From Astropecten irregularis (Eukaryota; Echinodermata; Asteroidea; Paxillosida; Astropectinidae): DNA of 64,000 nt. The notes beneath the pieces were generated by a model. That model was given only the letters and a program-made list of their open reading frames with translations. It had not been told where the DNA came from and ran no database searches. Both the position numbers and the translations under genes were made by a program. Where the stretch lies: the NCBI GenBank assembly GCA_963971285.1, contig OZ020251.1, forward strand, positions 3,100,001 through 3,164,000, in the 5' to 3' direction. Of the stretch, positions 56,887 to 64,000 are shown one piece after another (the first letter of the stretch is position 1; each line of letters starts with the position of its first letter).

Positions 56887-58329
56887 ATGGAAGAAAACAC
56901 AGCCAACGAGAATTCTGCAAATGAAGAGGGGTCGTCGAGTTTGGAGTATGAATTCGCCACAACTACTACCCTGCATGGTATCGGCCGTGTAGCGGAGAGT
57001 CGCGGGGTTCGAGGCAAACTGACGTGGGTGCTCGTGCTGCTTGTTACCGGGGGAATCTACGTGTGCGTCACGGTGGATCGTATGCAAGCGTACCTCAAGT
57101 TTGAGGCCAATACCAAGGTGGACATTAACTTTTTTGAAACCCTTGCCTTTCCAGCCGTGACGATTTGTAACTACAATCGCTTCATGAAATCAAAGATTTC
57201 AGAAAGACAAAAAAAGTTTATGGACTATCTTGATCAACTTAATACAATTGTAACCCACTACGACGATCCAAATGAAATAAATTCTGAGTACGAAGATGTA
57301 AATCACATAAACGGTGATGAAATTGTGGACTATTTCAACTACTCAGATTTTGCTTTCACCACCGGATTCTCCTTGAGTGAGAGTATGCTTAGCTGCAGTT
57401 GGAAGGGAGCTGCATCCTCATGTGATTCATCCAATTTCTCGTCTTACTACTCGCCAACCTACGGAAAATGCTACACATTCAATGGAATCGGACAAGACCT
57501 AGAACAAAGCCAACAAGGTATCGGGAATGGCCTCAAGTTGATCGTCGATATACAACAGGCTGAATATACAGAGACATTTGCCAGTGGTAACACAGAGGCC
57601 GGATTGAAATTCGCCATTCATCCACCCGATGAAACACCGTTGCTCGATACGGAGGGTCTCTCCGCAGCCCCTGGGTATCACACATATGCGTCAATGCGTT
57701 TGATTCGCCATAAGAACCTCGGGTGTCCGTGGGGCGCATGTGACAAGGACAAGGATACGAAATACAACCGGAATAACTGTCTGCGCGATTGCCGTCGTAA
57801 AGCCATCATCGAAGATTGTCAATGTCAACCCCTTGGGGACGGCTGGGCAGAAAAGGAAAACCTTCCTCTGTGTGAGAGCTATCAGTTTAAGTGCCTTCAG
57901 ATGTCTATAAGAAAAGACCGCCGGCTTTCTTCAGAGGATTGTGACTGCCCAATCAACTGTGACTACAAGACCTACCAAACCGCTCTATCTGCAGCAATGT
58001 ATCCAAGCTACAGCACCCAAGACGAAGTTCTGCAATATTTCTATGAAGTCAAGTCCGCTCCGCCCAACGAGACATATGATATTTATTATGCCAGGGAAAA
58101 TCTGGTATATCTGGACGTGTACTTCAACGAGCTCAGAGAGATAACGTATGAACAGATCGAAGCCATTCCCTTCACGGCCCTACTGGGGGATCTAGGAGGT
58201 CAACTCGGGTTGTTTCTTGGAGCGAGTGTCATCACCGCTGTGGAGCTAGTAGATTACATCTTTCGACGGTTGAAAATCCTGATATTAAAGGTCATGCAGA
58301 GAAATAACGTACAGCCATTTCAAGGTTGA
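56887..58329 (+). CDS. Intronless DEG/ENaC (ASIC-like) sodium channel subunit
   Basis: A single open frame of 480 aa spans a whole DEG/ENaC subunit, a trimeric, usually amiloride-sensitive Na+ channel gated by protons, peptides or force. The N-terminal gating His-Gly is in TLHGIG (residues 30-31). TM1 is about 45-63, followed by FPAVTICNYNRF (89-99). The Cys-rich extracellular domain shows YGKCYTFNG, CPWGACD, NCLRDCR, DCQCQPLG and CDCPINCDYKTY. TM2 includes GQLGLFLGASVITAVEL, with the GAS selectivity filter at about 445-447. Length is at the short end of the family. The start is the first ATG, preceded by AAA (good context). Complete lack of introns in an intron-rich region suggests retroposition or intron loss. 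Ligand and subfamily cannot be told. Confidence 0.93.
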   Translation: MEENTANENSANEEGSSSLEYEFATTTTLHGIGRVAESRGVRGKLTWVLVLLVTGGIYVCVTVDRMQAYLKFEANTKVDINFFETLAFPAVTICNYNRFMKSKISERQKKFMDYLDQLNTIVTHYDDPNEINSEYEDVNHINGDEIVDYFNYSDFAFTTGFSLSESMLSCSWKGAASSCDSSNFSSYYSPTYGKCYTFNGIGQDLEQSQQGIGNGLKLIVDIQQAEYTETFASGNTEAGLKFAIHPPDETPLLDTEGLSAAPGYHTYASMRLIRHKNLGCPWGACDKDKDTKYNRNNCLRDCRRKAIIEDCQCQPLGDGWAEKENLPLCESYQFKCLQMSIRKDRRLSSEDCDCPINCDYKTYQTALSAAMYPSYSTQDEVLQYFYEVKSAPPNETYDIYYARENLVYLDVYFNELREITYEQIEAIPFTALLGDLGGQLGLFLGASVITAVELVDYIFRRLKILILKVMQRNNVQPFQG

Positions 58330-58766
58330 GAAGTATGATGCACGGGATGGGCTAAGTTTGGTATTATTTTAACAACAAACAAAACACTTTGTGTTAGTAC
58401 AGGCCATGGCTTTTTTACTGTATAACAATGCGCCACTGTCAAATCGCAGCAACATAAATCAAGTTTTGTATTGGTGTCCTGTTATATCATATCTTGCTCC
58501 ATTGTTTTGCATCTCTCTGGAATTTTTCACTGGATGAATCATCACCAGTAACTATAGTTGACTTTCAAAAAGGAATGGAGTAGTCTGCTTGTTTGTCAGA
58601 AGTTGAACGCAGTGTTGCCTTCAAGTATACCACTTGTTTGGTTTTGTCTCTTCAGGTTGCTAATCCTTTATTAAAGACATGCTACCAACTAATGGATGTT
58701 TTTAACAATTCTATGACTTCATTATGTACCTGCAAATAGAATGCATTTCTATCATTTTTTCGCACT
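58330..58766. other. 3' flank of the channel gene
   Basis: No gene is seen. No canonical AATAAA was spotted in the first 300 bases, so the 3' end is undefined. Confidence 0.4.
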
Positions 58767-59127
58767 TAAAGGTAATATCATACTTTGGTTTTTATCAAAG
58801 AAATACAGATTCATGGACAAATATCAAGACAGATACAGTAACAGTAATCTGTTAAAATTCAGTCCCATACGGTGCCCATTTTTTTGAGAAAACATTGAAA
58901 AACAGCCACATTATTTATTTCATCTTTTCTCTTTTATTTTTGATCTTTTAAAAAATTAAAAAGATTTTCGATTGCTTTTTGACTAATTTCCGGATAAATA
59001 CACCATTTCTGGTAGAAACGTTTTAACGGTATGTTTCTACCACCAACATCTTCATACCGTGTAAGTTATACATAAATCTGTGAACATTTCTGTTTTGATT
59101 TCTTACCAAAGTATGATACTACCTTTA
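58767..59127. mobile_element. MITE family 'AAAGGTAATATCATACTTTG', copy 3
   Basis: It starts TAAAGGTAATATCATACTTT and ends AAAGTATGATACTACCTTTA. The internal order is the same as in copies 1 and 2. Confidence 0.85.
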
Positions 59128-59649
59128 CGCCAAGGAACCATTGAGAAGACGGGTTACAGAATACGTCGCTCGTCGATGTATTAAGATAAGATAAGATAAA
59201 TTAAGATAAGTAACATTAAACTACATTCAGATACAACAATGATAATTGTATCTTGTTTGGAAGTGCAGTAATACAATATTATTGTAAATTATCACGTATA
59301 ACACTTTTATCACGAATTATTATTATTATAGTACGTATGTAATATCATTATACAGGGTGTCACAAATGTAACAATTGAATTGTTGAAATGTATTCAATAC
59401 TTTCTTTGCATAGGATGAATGTGAATAGAGATCGCAATAGTTCCTCTGTTTCAGTGTAATTTTCAACTTTGTACAATTTACCTCAGACCTATTGGTGAGA
59501 TACAAAAAATAATGTTCACAGATTTACCTCAACTAAGTATGAAAGTTGAGGTAAATCGGTAAGTCTGGTTATATTTCTGCCAAGTACTAGTATTAAAATG
59601 TCGTGTAATTTATTCTGGAAAGTGATTAAAAATGAAAATTTACAAATAA
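59128..59649. other. AT-rich spacer
   Basis: Contains (AAGAT)n near 59,183-59,210 and an element-end-like TACAGGGTGTCAC near 59,352. The inverted pair ACAGATTTACCTCAACT (59,518) and AGTTGAGGTAAATCGG (59,545) forms a short hairpin. No gene is seen. Confidence 0.5.
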
Positions 59650-62012
59650 TTATGAAAAAAATATAAAACGTGTAAAATGATCATTGTGGATGGTGTGCCT
59701 GGCACGGTAGTGCCTCATCATGTTCTCGCAGCGATTATCCACGGCGCTGTTATACTCGCAATATACCATCGTTACGGGCAGGTTTCTTGTGTCGAAGCAT
59801 GGAAGAAAGAATACAGGTTCTCCATGGTCGAAGTAATCCCCTTGTGTGGGCGATGGACATAAGACACCCCCGCACTTCTCAGCCATCTCCGTCATCATGC
59901 TCCAACTCTGCAACAATCAAAATAATGTTCAGTTGACTTTAAGTTTTAACGTTCTCTTTCTTCTTGCTCTTGTTCTATTTACATTTCACGGTTAGAGACG
60001 TCACTAGCGATATCGTAGGGTTATCTTATAAGCCCTGTTTGGATATCGTAGTGTGCTTCTCGCCCTATACACTGAAACACGTCGGATTCGAAGTTGGTCC
60101 CCATGTCCGAATGGATCTCTCTGGGGTTCCCCAACCGACACACAGATTTGATGAAAAATAATGCTGGCAACGGTAACAGCTTTGGCACCCGGGAGTGTAT
60201 AAGCCTCCATACATCCAGTGGCGTAATCTCCAGCCACCAGAATCCATATTGCAGGGGGCCAACCAGATCCATGGCAACCCTGTCCACGGTTCCCATGGAG
60301 CCGCATTGTTGTAAGGGCGCCACCCTCCTCCTTGGGGGGGGGGGGGGGGGGGCTTCTTTCTCTCACACTGGTCACATTGGCGGAAACATGCTCTTACGTC
60401 AGCAACCATGCCTATTCAGAAGTAGCGTTCCATCAAGCACTCGAATGTTGAGGGTGCATTGGCCAGCCCGAACGGCATTACCTTTCAACGGTAAAGCCCA
60501 CTGCGCACCACGAACATCGACTTCTGCTGTGCCTCATCGTCTAATGCTACCTGCCAGTAGTCTGCTGCTATATCTAGAGTAGAATACCATCTAGCGCCCT
60601 CTTGCACAGGATACGCGTATTTGATTGTTACAGCTTCCAATCCACGGTAATCGATACATAAAACTATATTCGCCGCCCAGGAGCTATCGGATGCTTCAAT
60701 CAATTTACTGGCCTGGCATCGCCAGTATCGATGCTGTGTTTCACTTTGCTTGTGTTGCAATATCACCGGCGCCCCGGGAGAACACATCTTGAAATTCAAT
60801 ATGACACCTCTTTCCAACTTGGGGTAGTCTGGCTGCTCCAATTTCCCCTTGCTCCTCTCGTACAGATCCTGCAAATGGGTAGGCAGCGTGCCAAAAGCAA
60901 TCCGCGCGCCCTCTATCTCCGGCCGGGACTTCCACCTCAATGGGTGTGGCATGTCTACCTCTGTCCTTGCAAGGCCCCATCCCCAAGTGGTCCACCACAT
61001 GCAATTTGCTTCAGGATCACGGGAACAGCCAGTCCTTCGGCCTGGCCAACTATTCTTCCGGCAACGATGGTCTCATGGCCTGGTGGGATCACCGTAGTTT
61101 CGGTGACTACCAATCGGCCAATGAACGGGTCGCCTCTACTGCCCGTACATCGAATTCGTTTGCCGCTGATGTTCTTTTCCAACCGTCTGAAATCCAGACT
61201 CCCTCAGTCGCAGTGGCTTTCCCAAGACAAAAGCAGCAGCCCAGCTTGTTGTAATGGGGTTTTATGATACTTCCGGCAATACAAACAACAAAAACAAAAC
61301 ACGAACGACTGTTGTATGAATGAAAGCCGCACTAAACGAGCGTTGCATAAACAGCGGTAGTAAACTTTTACATTATTTTTGCAGTGTTGACGGACAAAGC
61401 ACAAATGTCTTCGACTTGATATTGTCATGTGTCTAGTCCCCCCAAAATGCTATTTAAACAAAGAGTAGGCTAATGGAATATAAGTCTTACTGCATATTTT
61501 GAGTTATTACGCGCCAATTACGTGAAAACACGTTGTGTATGCTATAGGTGAATGAAAAATATATTGGCTCTTCTCGCCCTCCAAAAAATTTGGCACTGGA
61601 ACCGCGCCTGTCTCGAATCAACCTTTTCCCGACAGGTGCATTAACGGAGTTAGACATGTGTTCACTGGGGAACAATATACATTATGCTCATTTTATAAGG
61701 CAACTGTTGTAGGGTTAACACGCAGTCTAAAATCATATGTACTTATGCATTAATATGAACAATGTACTTTTATTTTGCAAGCCTTATGTTCCGAATTTCT
61801 AATCAGCCTGTAAGGATCAGACACCTTCCTAGATTATGGAGTATCCTACGAATTGTGTGCACAATTGATTAACATAGCTATATTTCTTCAGTCATGTATT
61901 GATTTAACTGGACTTACATGTATGATCCGTCGACTACAATAGAAACCTCGTTGGTCGTCGTGCATAAAGGATGGCACATTATCATATGGCTCAATATCAA
62001 ACGTATCACCAT
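59650..62012 (-). CDS. Unrecognised gene, last two exons (partial)
   Basis: Exon 62,012-61,918 (acceptor TTCGCAG|AT, donor CAT|GTAAGT) encodes 31 residues, GDTFDIEPYDNVPSFMHDDQ then RGFYCSRRIIH. Exon 59,907-59,650 (acceptor TTGTTGCAG|AG) continues in phase 0 with SWSMMTEMAEKCGGVLCPSP, GDYFDHGEPVFFLPCFDTRN and NMMRHYRARHTIHNDHF to TAA. Good splice sites, matching phase and balanced composition argue for a real terminus. Spaced cysteines suggest an extracellular or lumenal domain, but I do not recognise the family. The 2-kb intron holds a decayed gypsy element on the same strand and a hAT-MITE piece. Earlier exons lie beyond 62,012, possibly outside the window. Confidence 0.6.
60004..61255 (-). 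mobile_element. Decayed Ty3/gypsy retrotransposon (RT and integrase pieces)
   Basis: On the - strand from 61,000: LPTHLQDLYERSKGKL, VILQHKQSETQHRYWRCQ, SSWAANIVLCIDYRGLEAVT, STLDIAADYWQVALDDE, then in another frame MPFGLANAPSTFECLMERYF. This is the Ty3/gypsy RT up to motif C, where the catalytic YLDD block is lost. The next piece is integrase: VADVRACFRQCDQCERKK (zinc finger end), DRVAMDLVGPLQYGFW and GNPREIHSDMGTNFES (core). RT thumb, RNase H and the start of integrase are deleted, frames are broken and no LTRs are visible. A run of about 19 G lies at 60,337-60,355. Confidence 0.85.
61432..61610. mobile_element. Partial hAT MITE, relative of 27,702-28,011
   Basis: Shares CTAG(T/C)CCCCCCAAAA, GCGCCAATTACGTGAAAACA and the right end TGGAACCGCGCCTG. 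The left terminus and duplication are not recognisable. Confidence 0.7.
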
Positions 62013-62129
62013 CTGCGAACATATTCGATTAATTGGCCACACTTATATTATAGGCTTATTTCTCAATGCGCCAAACTACATGTACATGAACCGCAAACTG
62101 TGAACGTAACACTACATAGCTATATGTAA

Positions 62130-62634
62130 TAAAGGGTGCACAAAAAGTAACTTCCGTTTATTTTGACGCCCGACTTATCTAATTGTAATCGGTTTGGGGT
62201 GATATGAGTAGTATGGGTGTTTAGAGCACATCTTAAGGTACATGTTGATGCCCTACTTGATGCCAAGGACTCAACATTGTTCAATGTACACGGCATTGTT
62301 TGTCAAAAGGCACAAAACCAAAAGTTGCACTTTTAGGTATAAAATGTCAGCAGCTGTGCGTAACCCATTGTCGACCCAAACAATATCGCCCATGCAATGT
62401 AGCGCATTGTAAGTTCAACCTGTATTCCTAAAAGTGCAACTTTTGGTTTTGTACCTTTTGACAAAGAATGCTTTGTGCATTAAACAGTGTTGAGTCCTTG
62501 GCATCAAGTAGGGTATCAAAATGCAGCTTAAGATGTGCTCTAAACATTCATACTACTCATATCACCTCAAACCGATTAGATTTAAAGGAGTGGGGCATCA
62601 AATTTAACGGAAGTAACTTTGTGTCCACCCTTTA
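62130..62634. mobile_element. 505-bp fold-back MITE with ~240-bp arms
   Basis: TAAAGGGTGCACAAAAAGTA… at the left is mirrored by …AACTTTGTGTCCACCCTTTA at the right. The arms also share GAGTAGTATG, GAGCACATCTTAAG, TGATGCC…GGACTCAACA and CCAAAAGTTGCACTTTTAGG. Almost the whole element is one long inverted repeat with a spacer of about 60 bases. TA borders suggest a mariner-type MITE. Confidence 0.88.
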
Positions 62635-64000
62635 CTATTCATTGTGCACACAATTGACAATTCATAGATACGTACTCCAGAACCTACGCACGTTTCTGAC
62701 CCTAACAAAATTAATAGAGTCTTCGCACATAGAACTTGCGAAACAAAATTACATTGTAAATATTTTATGAATAAGTACATATGATACACAAATCCATTCG
62801 AATTTGTTTTGTTAATCCTGCAACAGATGTATTGCGTTTTAATAAAAACGACGGGACTTGGGACATTGGCTTCCAAATAATTATAGTGTGCGTGTTTGAT
62901 CATGCGTGTTGCCTTGTGACATAAGCACCTGTCTATATTGTTTTCCCGAGTGAACGCACATCAAACTACATTCATGTTCCCAGTGGAGAAGTGGATTCGA
63001 GGCCTGAAATTCCTATGTTCCTCCCGTCCGTTCGGGTGACAGGCCGGCAATCTTTCCGTCCCGCAGTCCGCGTGAAATGTAAAACAGTTTTTAGTATTTG
63101 CATTTAAATTTATATCATACATTTCAGTCTCAGGCTATAGGTCACTTGTCCAAATTTATGTTTCATAAAGTGAATGAAAGAGGACGATTTTTCTCTATTA
63201 TTTCTATATATTTGTGATTGTGTCCATTAAGTATACAACTGTTTTGTTTTTTGTGTAGTTGTTTTTTTTTTGAGGAGGAATTTTGTCCAAATTAAAGTTC
63301 TAATAATTATCATGAAAACAATAGTAGGAATTTCCATCTAAATGTAGCAACACCTATAACACCAAATTGGTTAAGTTGTTTAACCCTTTATTAATTTGCA
63401 CACGTTTTGTTCTGACACCCAATTATGTCGGGGGAAGCTCCTCATTTAAATGTGGTAAGAGCTGGGTTCATGAATCTTTCACCAAATATCAATGTAAAGG
63501 AATGTCTTTCTTTGTGACACATTGCTCAATCTCAGCGACCTCTACTTCAGGTCAAACATGAATTAGTTCCTCATTTAAAAGAAGTATGAGCTTGGATCAT
63601 GATTCTTTTCCCAAATGTCAATGTGAGGGAAAGTCTTTCTTGTCTAATTGACAAGCAATATATCATATGCGAAAAAGGCTTATGTGTGAACTACAGCCAT
63701 AAATGTCTAATTTAATTTGCCATCATGTTGTTAAGAACACGTTAAGCTGTAGCGAGCCATGACAGCTTTGATGCAATACCAGCTGCCACCATACTTTGCA
63801 TCTGGTAGTGCAGATAATTAATGAAAAGTAACCATGTGCCGCTCTGTGTACTTATAATATTCGATATCGATTATGTAGGGGTTGCATTGCCTTTAAATTG
63901 AATGCAGTTTTTAGTGGGGTTTTTGCCACGTGCATTTGGACACCACATTTGGAATAAAATCCAACCTTAATCGGGAGTGCAGTATTTTCAAGCTCCTCCC
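62635..64000. other. AT-rich spacer with a worn ~125-bp tandem duplication
   Basis: 63,435-63,520 and 63,563-63,650 share CCTCATTTAAA…GAGCT(G/T)GG(T/A)TCATGA, then AAAT(A/G)TCAATGT and GTCTTTCTT, an old head-to-tail repeat. No exon is established; missing 5' exons of the 59,650-62,012 gene could be here or beyond. Confidence 0.45.

Overview
This is a 64-kb piece of an intron-rich, transposon-laden animal genome, not a prokaryote. The domain set (gamma-butyrobetaine dioxygenase, DEG/ENaC channel, secreted PAN plus F5/8C proteins), the many DNA-transposon fragments, the Penelope and LINE remnants and the recurrent words TAGGCCTA and ACATGTACATGT suggest a marine deuterostome invertebrate (echinoderm, hemichordate or lancelet). 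That placement is inference, and the species is not identifiable from the window alone.

Left third (about 2.3-27.2 kb): the last two exons of an SR splicing-factor gene (+ strand) are followed by a complete five-exon BBOX1-type carnitine-biosynthesis gene (- strand). The pair was duplicated in tandem. The junction near 12,297 falls at the start of the SR exon, so the second SR copy is a broken fragment with no splice acceptor, while both BBOX1 copies keep open frames, splice sites and catalytic residues. After duplication each unit took its own transposon insertions. These include two roughly 1-kb elements with 9-bp target duplications that carry paired palindromic promoter-like units, a LINE tail flanked by exact 100-bp repeats, and a fold-back block holding a Penelope reverse-transcriptase scrap.

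Middle (about 28-44 kb): two tandem paralogous genes on the - strand (30,092-34,491 and 40,731-43,776) encode secreted proteins with a signal peptide, a PAN/apple domain, a long Thr-Glu-Pro repeat stalk and a C-terminal F5/8C (discoidin) domain. Their exon phases are identical and a conserved block lies upstream of each. Between them are a decayed LINE, several palindromic MITEs and a block that recurs at 51-52.8 kb.

Right part (about 44-64 kb): a degenerate array of roughly 0.8-1.3 kb units (44.8-51.4 kb) contains tRNA-like SINE pieces, a LINE scrap and a well-bounded hAT element. AT-rich spacer with a mariner-like MITE and a Penelope GIY-YIG fragment follows, then an intronless DEG/ENaC (ASIC-like) channel gene (56,887-58,329). 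The last two exons of an unrecognised - strand gene (59,650-62,012) are split by an intron containing a decayed Ty3/gypsy element. The rest is AT-rich spacer with further MITEs.

All exon joins were made by eye from splice sites, reading-frame phase and family knowledge. No alignment or search was run.
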